The notes under the pieces were generated by a model. That model searched no databases. It was not told the DNA's origin and saw nothing but the letters and a program-made list of their open reading frames with translations. DNA of 64,000 bases, from contig CM028382.1 of the NCBI GenBank assembly GCA_013146195.2, forward strand, positions 119,425,023 to 119,489,022, written 5' to 3'. This document shows positions 1 through 10,684 of this stretch, in pieces. Positions within the stretch are counted from its first letter, which is position 1. Each line of letters opens with the position of its first letter. The stretch is from Codonopsis lanceolata. Lineage: Eukaryota; Streptophyta; Magnoliopsida; Asterales; Campanulaceae. The translations under genes and the position numbers were made by a program.

Positions 1-1428
1 GGGTTTGAATTGGAATTAGAGGTCGTCGCCTGCATAATGCTCGAATTGAATTGGAATCGAGAATGGAAGATGTTTCAATGTTGATGCTTCATGGTCTTCA
101 ATGTAGTTGGTTCTATGTTTGTTGCTTCAATGGTGTTCGTCTTTTTCATGGTCACACTTATCGTCTTTACTTTTTGTTTGAGACTTGAGGTAAGGTAAGG
201 TGAGGTGTGAGAGTGAGGGTAAGACAACAAGGTGCCTAGAACGTGCAATAGGGTATTTTCGGGTTATCACAAAAAATATTAGACAGCTCAGCCTAAAAAA
301 TAGACTGAGTGACTAACGTGACACTATTTGTTAAGTAGGGTGACCGAAGTGTGAAAAATGGTAGTAGGGTGACCTTATTAATATTTTTTGCGAAAGTAAG
401 GTGACCAAATAGAGAATTAAGCCAATATAATATTAGAATATAGTTTTGTATCTATCCATATATAGTTTTCCGTAATATTTTACATGTGTTTGTCAAACAC
501 CCAAAAACGTTTCCACCATATTTTCAAAAGATTTACCAAACACCTGAAAAATGAAATGTTTTCATTTTTCAGAAATCATTTTTTGGAAATTATTTTTCGT
601 GAAACAAACAGATACTTGTATTTAGTGTTGGTGGATGATGATGTGCCAAAAGTGACGTCGTATCGGGGTCGCCGTAATCATCGTTCGACGGTGGTCATCA
701 TCGTGGTAGAATGATCGGCGTGTTATGTGTTAGAGTTGAATGCCCGGTGTTCCAATTAGATTGAAATTTTATTCTACTTGTAAAATAATCTTATTGGAGT
801 TTATATTTAAAAATGAATGCATTTCTTTATCTTATATTCATATTATTAATTGTTTATAAATATATGATAATTAAAGTCCTTGAACCGTTTTTAGCGATGG
901 GCATAGATGGTTGTGCATTTGATGGTGATGTAGGACAAGATTCGGTTAATTTTAATTTTAAGTTTTAGTATTTTTATTTTATTGTGATTTTCGTATTTAT
1001 TTTTAGTAGGGTAATATTTTTATGTTTAGAAGTAGATTTAGGCATCTTAATGATGAATTTAAGTTATATTGGGTTACTATATAGGTTAGACTACTTCTTA
1101 TAAAGTTTTACCTTATTTTCCAAACATTACTAATCCTACAAAAATATGTTTCATTGTAATTTCGAATTAATTCATTATTTTCAATAAAATTAGAGTTCTC
1201 TTTTTTATCTGATGGATTCCAGTTATTTTTTTTGGATTCTAGGTTGGTTAAGGTTTGACATGTTCAATCTTATTTTGAAATAATTTCTCGTGGTAAGAGC
1301 TATTTGATTATTTTTTTGAAAATATATCCATTGGTTAGTGACGTCATATCAATAGTGAGTTTTTGAAGGAAGAGGGAGGCGTACGGTTAGTGACGTTATA
1401 CCCATCATGCCCCTAGTTATTTGCATTA
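1..1428. other. AT-rich intergenic DNA, nothing recognised
   Basis: No open frame with recognisable protein motifs, no RNA gene and no terminal repeats were seen. The short frame near 484-714 is low-complexity and has no visible domain. Confidence 0.6.
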
Positions 1429-1493
1429 ATCCCACTATTTCCAAAGAATTTTCTTCTTTTCTTTTCTTTTCTTTTTTGGTCTGTTCTCAAATA

Positions 1494-2303
1494 CTCCCCC
1501 CTTTTCGACAGTGTTCTAAAAATCGGCCTAGGCGGGCGCCTAGGCGCTAGGCGCCACGCCGACGCCTAGAAATTTGGCAAATCGGCGAAAAAATCGCCTA
1601 GGCGGGCTAGGCGCCGCCTAGGCGCTCTAGGCACCCGACTAGGCGGGCTAGGCGGCCAACTGCTGATTTTTCCTATTTTTTTAGTTTTTTTAAAAAATTT
1701 GGCCATAAATAATGTCAATTTGGGTTTTTAAAATAATAATAATAATAAATATCAATTTAAAATTATTAAATTATTTTTGTAAATTTGTAATTGTCAACGG
1801 ACCTATGGATAATTGAACTGTTGACTATTTTTGTAATATTTTGAACCGTAGATGATATTAAATTTCTAGTTTTACCTTTAAAATTTAACATCATAATGTA
1901 ATTATTACTTTTAAATTATTAGGTGATATTTAGTATTAGTATAATTAAAAAAATTATGTTTAATAATTAGGTAATAATAAAAAATATATTAAAAATCAGA
2001 TATTATGTCTTATTTCTCGACCCTGCCTAGGCCCCGCGTATATCCCGCATAGGCGCTCTAGGCGCTAGGTGCTCTAGGCGCTAGGCGCTAGTCTGGCGCC
2101 TAGCACCCGCCTAACGATTTTTAGAACATTGCTTTTCGATCAAATTTTCGTTTGAAAATTAATTTTTTTTAAAGAAAATAATATTTTTAATAGCTTATTA
2201 GTAATAAAATGATACTTTTATACCTTAAGTTTTTAAAAGTGAAACTCTTTAAATGAAACATCTCAAAATAAAATAGTAGACTCTTTACCCGGAACGAAGA
2301 GAG
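1494..2303. mobile_element. Inner Stowaway-like MITE, split by a hAT-type MITE
   Basis: It starts just after TA (AATACTCCCCCC) and ends CCGGAACGAAGAGAG followed by TA. The body carries the phrases TAGTAATAAAATGA and GAAACATCTCAAAATA, which also occur in the copies at 2815-2996, 19505-19873 and 50.6/57.0 kb. The hAT-type MITE at 1509-2131 interrupts it 15 bp from its left end. Confidence 0.65.
1509..2131. mobile_element. hAT-type MITE, copy 1 (CCTAGGCG-rich)
   Basis: A 623-bp element with terminal inverted repeats CAGTGTTCTAAAAATCG and CAATGTTCTAAAAATCG (one mismatch), flanked by the perfect 8-bp direct repeat CTTTTCGA (1501-1508 and 2132-2139). Eight-base target duplications with a CAGTG terminus are typical of the hAT superfamily. 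Both ends are packed with CCTAGGCG and GGCGCC blocks that are self-complementary, around an AT-rich core without coding potential, so the element is non-autonomous. A second copy lies at 39944-40530. Confidence 0.9.
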
Positions 2304-2361
2304 TAATTATTTTTTTTCAAACTTTCTTTTTAAGAAAAACATTTTTACCACGTATCCTTAA

Positions 2362-2747
2362 CAAGTGCAATGTCAATTAACAAGTGTCAAAGTCAATAAG
2401 ACAATTTTCACTGCTGGTATCATATGCAATGACAATTAACAAGTGTCAAAGTTAATAATTACACGTAGGTCTCTTTTTTGAAAAAACCAGTATTTAGCCA
2501 TGTACAGTTATATGTCGTAATTTCTAGAATAAAAAATTATTTTGGTTTGAAGATATTAATATGCAGTGTAGATGAAAAACTAACTAATAAGACAACAAAT
2601 ATTGTATATAAGTAATTTTTTTAGAATCTATAATAATTAGTAATATACGTATGTGTAATTGTTAATAAACCGATCTTTCTTATATTGTTTATGTACGATT
2701 TAATTGACGTGCGTTTAACGCACGGGTTAAAAAAAACTAGTTTGTAT
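2362..2747. other. AT-rich spacer
   Basis: No gene seen. A short duplication around ATTAACAAGTGTCAAAGT occurs near 2375-2395 and 2432-2452. Nothing else was recognised. Confidence 0.5.
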
Positions 2748-2749
2748 TA

Positions 2750-3168
2750 ATCCCTCTGTTCCCAAATAATTATCTTTTTTTCTTTCTTTTTTTTTTTTTG
2801 TATGTTCTCGAATACTCCCTCCGTTCCGATTAAATAGTCTTCTTTTGAAGTTAGATTTTTTTTTAAGAAAATGATACTTGTAGTAGCTCATTAGTAATAA
2901 AATGACACTTTTATACATTAATGTTTTTAAAAGTAGACTCTTTAAATGAAACATCTCAAAATAAAATAGTGGACTTTTTACCCGGAACGAAGAGAGTAAT
3001 TATTTTTTTTCAAACTTTCTTTTTTAGGAAAAACATTTTTACCACGTATCCTTATTTTTTTCAACCAACTAAAAATTGCACATTATATCAATATTTATAA
3101 TATAATTAATTATTTTTTTAAAACAATATGACGGATCAAATAAGATAATTATTTAAAAACAGAGGGGG
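2750..3168. mobile_element. Stowaway-like MITE (outer), with a second MITE inside
   Basis: Flanked by TA on both sides. The left end reads ATCCCTCTGTTCCCAAATAA and the reverse complement of the right end reads CCCCCTCTGTTTTTAAATAA, giving imperfect inverted repeats of about 25 bp of Tc1/mariner Stowaway type. The same family appears alone at 21811-22070. The inner element at 2815-2996 interrupts it. Confidence 0.75.
2815..2996. mobile_element. Inner Stowaway-like MITE
   Basis: A 182-bp element starting CTCCCTCCGTTCCG after TA (2813-2814) and ending CCGGAACGAAGAGAG before TA (2997-2998). The body matches the inner MITE at 1494-2303 without its hAT insertion. No coding potential. Confidence 0.75.
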
Positions 3169-3336
3169 TAATAAATAGTAATGCTACGTACTGACGTGCA
3201 TCTAATTCTAATTTAATTTATTCAAAATATGATGTGACATTCTGTGTAATCTTATTTGATTTTTTTATAGATTTTATTGTGATTTTAAAAATGAAGTTGA
3301 TTCATTATTTTGTACACAATTAAATGTACAACTGCT

Positions 3337-3505
3337 CATATTCAACCCATTATCCATGAATCCACCCAATTCAATCCACTAATTATCCAACTCAACTCAA
3401 CCCATTAATAAAATAAATTTAAATGGGTTACCCAGCTTAACCCATTTAATTTCATGGGTTAAGTTGGGTTGAACCCACTAACTTGAATAAACCCGACAAT
3501 TAAAA
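3337..3505. mobile_element. Detached left end of the hAT family seen at 50.7 kb
   Basis: The stretch is built of AACCCATTA and GGGTTA blocks and matches the left subterminal region of the hAT element at 50688-56901, including the shared phrase AATAAATTTAAATGGGTTAC followed by AACCCATTTAATTTCAT. No transposase or right end follows, so this is a solo or truncated end. Confidence 0.6.
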
Positions 3506-3689
3506 CCTACAAGGGTTTTGCCATGACGTAAAACAAAGTTGTATAGCTATAGATGTTGCTGCCGAAAGATCTCCCAACTATATTTACAACAACACAAGTG
3601 CATTAATACATGGCAAGGGCAATGAAGAGCCCCCCACCCCCACCCTCTCCACCCTCCCTGCAAATATATATAAACCATTACTGTCCACA

Positions 3690-3855
3690 CGGGCGTAACT
3701 CAGTTGGTTAAAAGTTAGTAGATTTGGAACAGGACCAAGGATCGAGTCCTAGCAACCACAGTGTGGGAGTTTCATCCTCTTGTGGGGATGGTTCTTTGTA
3801 TGTACTAGGTACGAGTCCTCCTAGCTACTGATATACCCAGCCCAAATCTAGTCAC
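3690..3855 (+). mobile_element. tRNA-derived SINE-like sequence
   Basis: The head resembles a tRNA gene: an A-box-like TAACTCAGTTGG at 3695-3706 and a B-box-like GGATCGAGTCC at 3739-3749, spaced as in a pol III promoter. The D-loop, anticodon and acceptor stem do not fold into a proper tRNA. A T/G-rich tail follows. This suggests a tRNA-related SINE or decayed tRNA. The 3' boundary is uncertain because gypsy-like sequence starts soon after. Confidence 0.4.
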
Positions 3856-5079
3856 GAGCAGAGCACGAGTTACCATCACGTGCCGATCACGAGCAGGGCC
3901 TCAAGGGCCCACGTGCCCAGCCGAGCATAAGAAGAGCAACCCCACGTGTAGCAAGCCTCTGCCTCGACCTCGACATGTGACTGGCCTACTGTCCGATCGA
4001 GGCCTTGCCCTGAACTGCGTGATCGCTCATATACATCATCTATCATGCATTTAGCAGGCCTTGCCCGCTCGGTCCTTATCGAGCAACGACACCAAGTAGC
4101 TTGCCAAGACACGGCCACAAGTTATCATATGTAGGCAGTGACACTTGCCTTATCCATTCCTCGATATCACGGCCACCGTATATCACTGGATATCTAGAGT
4201 TTCACTCCTTGTGAAACAAGATGACTAAGGAAACCAGATCCTACCCGATTCAACCACACAAGGGCCAATAAATACCCTCCACCAGCATCATAAAGGTACA
4301 TGCTCTCATACACTCTGCCTCTTCCTTGAAGTTCTGGTATTCTGTTCTCATACACGATACTTACTCTCACGTCGGAGGGGTTTCGCGAGGCCCTGCCTTG
4401 CACTTCCACTCAGTTTCTCGTGCTCACCAAGTTCAAGGAAGCACTACAAGCCCGATATCCTACCCACGTAACGCGCCCAAGCCGAGGATTTTGCCACATC
4501 GCTTGGTTCCATTCCGGAAACTTCTCAACATCCCACTTTTTTCAAGTCTTACGGTGCAAATCTCTCAATAACCACCAACCGCAATGGCCGGTAAGAACAA
4601 AGAAACACCGCTACAGCAACAACAATTTGGCCGAAGCCGCTGGCCGGGTGATCTCCCACCGAAAGCACCCGCGGGTTCGCACTTTAAGCAAGAAGATTGC
4701 TGCCGCATGGCAAGCAAAGACATGGGAAGGACGTGCCTACGTGGAAGAACAGCCATCCCAAAGATGCTAGCGATCGGGCCGCCCAACGTGATGCAAGGGA
4801 GATCATCAATGAGCAACTTAGTGCCCGGGAGCGGGATCTCGTGACACGAATCGCCAAAGGGAGAATGGCCATGGCCATGTGAATCCACCCCGCCAAGCCC
4901 CTCGCACAACAAGCCGCCGCTCTCCAAGTCCAAGCGGATTACTATAGCGAGAATGTACAAGCTCAATCAACAACTATTGGCTTTGGGCCATGCCTCTGCC
5001 CAAGTGGGATTTAGAATTACCAACTTTGAGTGTCCCCAGCAGCTGATGATGGCATGCCTCACAACGCCCGCCTCAAGCG

Positions 5080-6340
5080 CCTTCAGTTATCCGTATACCA
5101 TCGAAAAGGTTGAAGAGGTAAAAAAAGCGATGACCAGCGGAAAGCGATATAGCCGCCCAAATTTCATCATACAAGCAGCCTCGCGGCAAAACTACTATGC
5201 CCGCAGCTAAAAAATAATAGTCACCGCAGAGCTCGTGAACACGCCGAGAAAAAGGCATACCAGCAACGTAGACAATGAGTAGATAAAGAGATGGAAGTTC
5301 TTATGCGCCAACTTTCGCTCACGGCCTCAAATGGACATAGTCGATCATGCCCGCTCATCGGGTGTATCAACCTAGATCTTAGAAAGCGCTTGTCTAAGCG
5401 CATGGAAGCCGTGAGCGTGACATGGCAAAACAGATGGCTAACTCCAGCCAAGCCCGCTATGGTGTAATCACCGGGCCGAAGGAAGCCCTTTCACTCTGAA
5501 ATCGAATGAATGCACCACCCGCAAGGCATCATATTCCCACAATTTGAGAAATATTTCGGAAGAGCGGGCAAGTGATCTGGCTCGATCATTCGAGGCACAA
5601 ATTCGAATGGTGACGATATATGAAGCTCTAAAAATGCGAGCATTCGAGGGAGCTCTACAAGGGAAAGCAGGCATGGCTTGGAAGGGTTCCCCGTGGATCT
5701 ATAGGCAGGCGGTTGGGAAGTGTTGAGAAAAATTCCTAAAGAATTTGGCACCATGACCAACACCTAAAACCGATTCGATCTCGCTAAAGTCAAGCAAGGC
5801 GAGCATGAGTCTTATGGAAGCTACTTGAAAAAGGTTCGAGGAGGCGGCTCGACCAAGTGACGCAACCGGTGATCCCGAGATTACTTTTCTGCTATCTAAA
5901 CAACATGAGGAAGCAGTGGCCTCTGAACAATGTTGGCCATGAACAGGGAGCCTGAGCCTCCAAGGAGTCCGCTCAAAGAAGTTGCTCTATCTGTTTTGCT
6001 CGACCGAGAGCTGTTTCGAGTGACAAAAATAAGAACAAGGACAAGGCCCAGACATTTGCCACGCCCGACTGTGACTGTGAGGGCAAGCTACCGCCGCAGA
6101 GACAAGAGGGAGGTCGCTCTACTCCCCGGGCAAAGTTATTCGTAGGCTTCCGCTTACTTTAAACACAACGCAGAGGACATCATGCTCCAACGGAGACGCC
6201 CGCCTGGCCCATATTCACTTGATCCCGAAGCCGCTTTACGCCAGGGATCCCAATAAGTATCGCGACAACCATCAGCACGGACATATAGAGGAATGCGTGA
6301 TCTTGAAGCCGAGACTCATAAGCAATGGGGATGATTAAAC
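5080..6340 (+). pseudogene. Gypsy gag, heavily frameshifted
   Basis: Fragments typical of the Retrotrans_gag domain are legible in changing frames: FEAQIRMVTIYEALKMRAFE followed by GALQGKAGMAW (5594-5685), then KEFGTMTNT and NRFDLAKVKQGEHES (about 5735-5815). These correspond to the conserved helical capsid region that assembles the virus-like particle. Near 6250-6310 the text NKYRDNHQHGHIEECVILK resembles the degenerate zinc-binding segment found before the protease in this group. At least five interruptions rule out function. The upstream frame from 4584 is probably the gag amino terminus but has no clear motif. Confidence 0.6.
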
Positions 6341-6559
6341 CGCTTTTGCAGAAAAACCGAGGAGGCGGCCGAGACGATGCGGGACAATGAAGGCAAACCC
6401 GGAAGACCTTCCGTCCAGACTTGGGAGCACGTATATTCCTCTCCGGAGCGGTAAACTCTCGGAATACCGGCGGCGAAACCCGACATCTTTTACCCGCGCG
6501 AGTTAGCGAGTACCCTCAAGCTTCCGAGCAACCGCTAGTCATCTCATGTACGTAAAGCG

Positions 6560-7420
6560 CATGGCAAGTCCCGCTGAGGTTACACTTTCAGTGAGGTAGA
6601 TGCGAGAGATATCATGTACTTATTCTGTTTAAAGAGTTAGAGTTAGCGGATGCCCGGCTGCAACCCTACAGCAGGCGGAAGGGTTCATAATCACCAAGTG
6701 GTAAAGGGACCATCGGTGGAAGTGTTCGTGGGAGACGGGGCACAAACCCGAGCTGAGTTGATCACTTTCAGGTGATCGACCTCAAATCAGCGTCTATGCA
6801 TCCTAGGCGCGACCATGGCCAAATTCAAATGGTCACCCTCGATACCTCACCAAAAGGCAAAATTTTACGAAGATAGGCGTGGGTATCTTGAATAGCAAGC
6901 CTCGGGCAATGTGGGAGTATGTCGGGAACTCCCAAAAGGCGGTGGAACATTCCCGATCGGACAACGTAAGAAAGTTACCTTCACGGCAGGTTACCACCTC
7001 CATAGAGATCGGCGGCAGGCCGGGCGACCCCGTGGACAGACGAACCCGTGCGAGCCCGTCCCGGTTCATTCCGGGCGTAGTAAAGGCAAAGTGCCAAAAG
7101 ACCAGCGAGGATATTGAGATGGATACCACGCAAGTGCGGGGATAACTCGATATAACTGAGGGGTGAGGCTGGAAGAAATTATCATCAATCCTCCCTACAG
7201 AGCGGAGAAAATCAAAATCGAGAGCCGTACCTCGAGGCTCGAAGAAAGGCGATTGACTTTGTTGAAACTCATCGGATGTATTTGTCTGGACTTTCGAAAG
7301 GCTGAGGATCGGCCGGGCGTTGCACGCCATGACTTGAATGTTGACCCCGTTCGACGATCCGGCGGCGTCCCGCGGCAATCTCCCGGAAAAATCTTGCCAT
7401 CAGGGCGGTAAGCACTCATG
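6560..7420 (+). pseudogene. Gypsy protease and pre-RT region, frameshifted
   Basis: The segment VFVGDGAQTRAELITFQVID (near 6725-6785), then MVTLDTSPKGK and GVGILNSKPRA, corresponds to the downstream half of the aspartic protease region of plant gypsy elements, where the chain leads into the linker before reverse transcriptase. Further on, RHDLNVDPVR (about 7330-7360) matches the HxLNVDP motif that precedes the RT in this lineage. The catalytic DTG/DSG triplet is not readable. The frame is broken repeatedly and sequence is lost in the gap at 7501. Confidence 0.5.
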
Positions 7421-7500
7421 AAGGCGTAGCATCATCGAGCTCTGATGCTCAGATCACTGCTAGCAAGCGTGGTAATGGTCGAGAAAGCAAGCGACAAGGA

Positions 7501-7600
7501 NNNNNNNNNNNNNNNNNNNNNNNNNNNNNNNNNNNNNNNNNNNNNNNNNNNNNNNNNNNNNNNNNNNNNNNNNNNNNNNNNNNNNNNNNNNNNNNNNNNN
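7501..7600. other. Assembly gap (100 N)
   Basis: Exactly 100 undetermined bases, a conventional placeholder for a gap of unknown size. Base composition and repeat content differ on the two sides, so the junction between the gypsy block and the region after 7600 is not supported by sequence. Confidence 0.98.
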
Positions 7601-7683
7601 AAAAGTTGGTTCAGGAACACCACTCAAAACTAGAAGAGGGACTAATGAAATTGCAGAGATAGAGGGTGTAGAGTCTCGGTTTG

Positions 7684-8213
7684 GATCCTCTATTCCATCT
7701 CCCTATTCCATCTCTATTCCATCGTTGGATGGCTGCCACTTGTCCATATGATAAATAAACCAAATTAATACCAACTTAATTGGTGGGATGGACCTAATTA
7801 CAGCTGGTTCGGTCGTCAATTTCCGTTAACAGCGTAACCGAGATGAGCGGCAATCGTATCAGTGGTTTCGAAACAAAGGAACGATCAACGAGATTTCAGG
7901 GGATGGATTTCGAAAACGTAATCCTTCCTACCTTCTCCATAGAATTCAAGAGCAGCTTCAACGATGAAGGAAACAAAATTCCATTCTCGGAGCCCCTAAT
8001 CTCGACTCGCCAAATCAAAATCAGTAAGTATAAAGCTCTAACCTACTACAAAATTATTCTCTGCAATGTTTTGATCTAATTGTCAATGTTAGAAGAACTG
8101 CATATTAATGGAATTGAGGTAGGACTTTATTTTTTGCATAGTGCGCCATATGTTTGATGAAATGCCTCAGTGGTGAACTATTAATCTTTCCTTTTGTTTT
8201 TATGATTCTCTGC
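7684..8213 (+). repeat. ~530-bp repeat, copy L (inverted relative to R1 and R2)
   Basis: Starts GGTTTGGATCCTCTATTCC and is the reverse complement, nearly identical, of the copies at 16765-17303 and 18107-18633. It looks like the 5' end of an unknown gene: a promoter-like part, then a frame from 7843 beginning MSGNRISGFETKERS and running about 60 codons to a good splice donor (ATCA/GTAAGTATAA near 8021), then intron-like sequence. A 31-bp phrase containing GCAATGTTTTGATCTAATTG occurs twice at its 3' side (near 8065 and 8212). The protein is not recognised. Confidence 0.7.
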
Positions 8214-8239
8214 AATGTTTTGATCTAATTGTCAAAATC

Positions 8240-9300
8240 AGTAAGAATATCACTGCTTCAATAATTGTATTGGTCTGGTGGAATGCAGAGGGAGCAGGTT
8301 TGACTCCATAAAGAGCCTCATAGGGTGTCATCTGAATAGCTGTATGGAAATTAGTATTATACAAATATTCTGCCAAAGCCACCATTTGGACCATTACGGA
8401 GGTTTATCAATTGCCATACTCCTCAAGTAACCCTCCACACATCTATTCAATCTTTTAGTTTACGCATCTGTTTGGGGGTAATAGGCAGTACTGATATGAA
8501 ACCTTGTTCCTAGAATTGTAAACAATGTCTGCCAAAACTGACTGATGAATACTTTCTCAGTCTGAAGTAGCAGGCAAAGCAACCTGTGTAATTTGTAGAT
8601 GTGATCCACTAATAGTTGAATAATATGTTGGGAAGTATAGGGATGTTTCAATGCAATGAAGTGACCATATTTTGTCAACCTATCCTCCACCACCGATATA
8701 GAATCAAACCCTTTAGGGTGAGGCAATCTTTCAATTAAATCCATAGATATGTCTGCCCAAGCATGTGAGGAATTGGTAGTGGTTGTAGCAAGCCAGGATA
8801 AGGCAGTGTCTCTGATTTATGTCTTTGGCATATCTCACACTCTTGTACAAATTTCTGAAACATCATAATTCATGCTTGGCCAAAAACAATTTTAAAAAAA
8901 AAAATATTGCAATCCTCTTACAAGTAGCTTGAACCCTTGAATGTCCCCCCACCTGTGAATGATGCAGCTGCTCTATGATGTCCTCTCTCAAGGTATCAGC
9001 CCTGCCAACATGTATCTTGCCTTCATATTTTAGCAACCCTTGATGTACTGTGGACCCTGGCATAGCAGTAGGGCTAGCAATTAGAGCAGGTAACCTATCC
9101 TCCATCCATTTATCCCCTGTATAAACTAGCTATTACCTTAGTTATCCACAGGCGATAGTTGAACTAAAAGCATTGCAATCTCCTGTTTTTTCAGCTTCCT
9201 CATGAATTCTAGACAAGGCATCAGAAGCCTTATTCTCCTTCCCTTTCTTACACACAATCAGATAGTCGCCTAACAACTTAGTCAACCACTTTTGCTGTAT
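8240..9300 (-). pseudogene. Gypsy RNase H end and integrase fragment, left inverted arm
   Basis: Reading the minus strand from 9300: WLTKLLGDYLIVCKKGKENK then ASDALSR is the end of a gypsy RNase H domain; the H2C2 zinc domain region follows (VGRADTLREDIIEQLHHSQV, 8955-9015), then the integrase core with MDLIERLPHPKGFDSISVVE (8744-8685), DRLTKYGHF and YYPQTDA, and later YEALYGVKPAPSAFHQ (8319-8272). Stops and frameshifts separate the parts, and the chain ends abruptly at the junction with repeat L. A near-identical shorter copy in opposite orientation lies at 17306-18062 with the same end point, so the two are duplicates of one truncated insertion. Confidence 0.85.
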
Positions 9301-9317
9301 CATTATAATACTTCAAA

Positions 9318-9497
9318 CTTTCGATTAGGAAAGAAAGGTTTACACTTTACAGTAATGTGATATACGTGCTTAATTTGTTGTTCAAATTAAATGGAGTACG
9401 TTGAACAGACGAGTCGGCCTTTGAAATCTTCCAGGCAAGTGGTCTTGTTGTTGGAAATTTCTTCAATAAACTCGTCCGCATTCTTATCAAGTTGGTC
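9318..9497 (-). repeat. Fragment X, left copy (inverted relative to 15455-15640)
   Basis: About 180 bp, nearly identical in reverse complement to 15461-15640. On the minus strand it encodes LDKNADEFIEEISNNKTTCL followed by EDFKG, a short acidic coding-like piece of an unidentified host protein. It abuts the gypsy fragment on its 3' side. Confidence 0.6.
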
Positions 9498-9802
9498 TGT
9501 CAGTTTTGTCAAAGGGGTCCTGTGTTTATTGGGCAGTAGCAAATGTTATGGTCTAGTCTTGTGTTAAATTTATTTGAGTAAAGTTCAATGAACCAACTTG
9601 GCATCATGATTCATGACTCATGAGATTGAGAGCTATAGGCATTGAAAGACATACCCCATTGCTTCTTAGCAGGTTGGAATCAGTTGAACCAGACGGATAT
9701 GGGGTTAAATCAAAATTGCAAATAACCACATCACTCTCCCTAATAATATTGACTAATTAATCAAAATTGACTTTTGTTAGCCACCAAATTATAAATATGT
9801 CC

Positions 9803-10098
9803 CTTACGTTGGTAGCAAGTACCATGAGTTAGGCATTTCAAACTTCATCATCCAAGTTAACCCTGCCGCACTGATCAAAGAGATTAGCACAAGAAGGCTG
9901 AAAAGCAAGTAAATGATCTTATCCATTTGTTTCTCGATTCTACTCCTCTTCATCGGGGACTTGGTAGAATTCTGGTAGAATTTTAAAAGCTTGGAGTCTC
10001 GTAGAAGAAGCTGAGCAGGATCCAAAGGATAAACCTGAGGGCCATTTTCAAGATTACCCACAAAGGAGTAAAGATTAGGATTTGGGCTTTCACATCTG
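9803..10098 (-). pseudogene. P4-type phospholipid-transporting ATPase (flippase) fragment
   Basis: P4-ATPases move phospholipids to the cytosolic leaflet of plant membranes. On the minus strand, PNPNLYSFVGNLENG (from about 10095), YPLDPAQLLLRDSKL, then NSTKSPMKRSRIEKQMDKII and a hydrophobic helix LLFSLLVLISLIS match the region after the phosphorylation site through the transmembrane helix that follows in the ALA family. Between DSKL and QNSTKSP the family normally has about 15-20 more residues (the VIFTGHDTKV segment); here they are missing, so this piece carries an internal deletion. Only about 95 of roughly 1200 residues are present. The 17-bp start of the same piece recurs near 16664. Inference: a gene fragment, not a functional gene. 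Confidence 0.85.
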
Positions 10099-10684
10099 AT
10101 GGTTGAGTCTTCTTTTCAAGATATTAAATTTCAGTAAAGCCACATAAATAAAACAATGTTGATTACAAAGTAATGATTGAAACTGGGCTGATGCAGGAGA
10201 TATCACAAGTCAAAGCAAAACTTTATGATATAAAGTAACAAAGTTGATATATACAACTGAAACACTGCATATTATAACAGGTTCCAACTTAACTCTGTAT
10301 AGGATGTACAAGACTGTTTAATTGGTAGCAGTAACTCTGTAAATTGCATGACATCATTTGCTGCCAAACACATACACACACACCAAGGTTAATTGCATGG
10401 CATCATTTGTTTATTAACAATTGCTGCATATTTTAACCCGAATGCAAAAAAAAAAAAAAATGTTTAGTGATCTAATTGCATTTTAAGACAATTAAAGTTT
10501 TTAAAAAATATGTTTAGTGATCCATCGTTAGAGCTATTCACCAATAGGGATTTATGTGTTATATACGCAATTATACTAAGGTGAGATTATGGAATCTTCT
10601 AACATATTATTTATGGATACTTTTATGGGATCTCATATTCTGACACAAATGTAACGATTTCAGGTTTATTTCTGCCCTATAACA
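10099..10684. other. AT-rich spacer, possible 5' region of the FAR1-related gene
   Basis: No coding motif. It contains a short CA repeat near 10373 and an A-tract near 10448. It may include the promoter and leader of the following FAR1-related gene, but no clear TATA box can be assigned. Confidence 0.4.

Larger units (their letters stand above)
1429..2361. mobile_element. Stowaway-like MITE, left part, interrupted by other MITEs
   Basis: The left end follows a TA dinucleotide and resembles the plant consensus CTCCCTCCGT in degenerate form. It aligns base for base with the better preserved element at 2750-3168 as far as the shared text ending ACCACGTATCCTTA, after which the two diverge, so the right end is missing here. 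A second Stowaway-like element (1494-2303) sits inside it at the same site as in the 2750-3168 copy. Confidence 0.6.
3856..7500 (+). mobile_element. Ty3/gypsy retrotransposon remnant, cut by the assembly gap
   Basis: This block is clearly richer in G and C than its surroundings and contains gag, protease and pre-reverse-transcriptase motifs in the normal order on the plus strand, broken by many stops and frameshifts (see the sub-entries). The non-coding 3856-4580 part is probably LTR and leader, but neither a TG...CA border nor a primer site could be fixed. Reverse transcriptase, integrase and 3' LTR would lie beyond the run of N at 7501. The motif style resembles the Tat/Athila side of gypsy; that placement is an inference. 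Confidence 0.65.

Noticed and set aside
484..714. Open frame of 76 codons
   Set aside because: Low-complexity, no domain, no conserved neighbours; AT-rich intergenic DNA gives such frames by chance.
4565..4966. Minus-strand frame of 133 codons
   Set aside because: It is a shadow of the GC-rich gypsy gag region on the plus strand; no domain on this strand.
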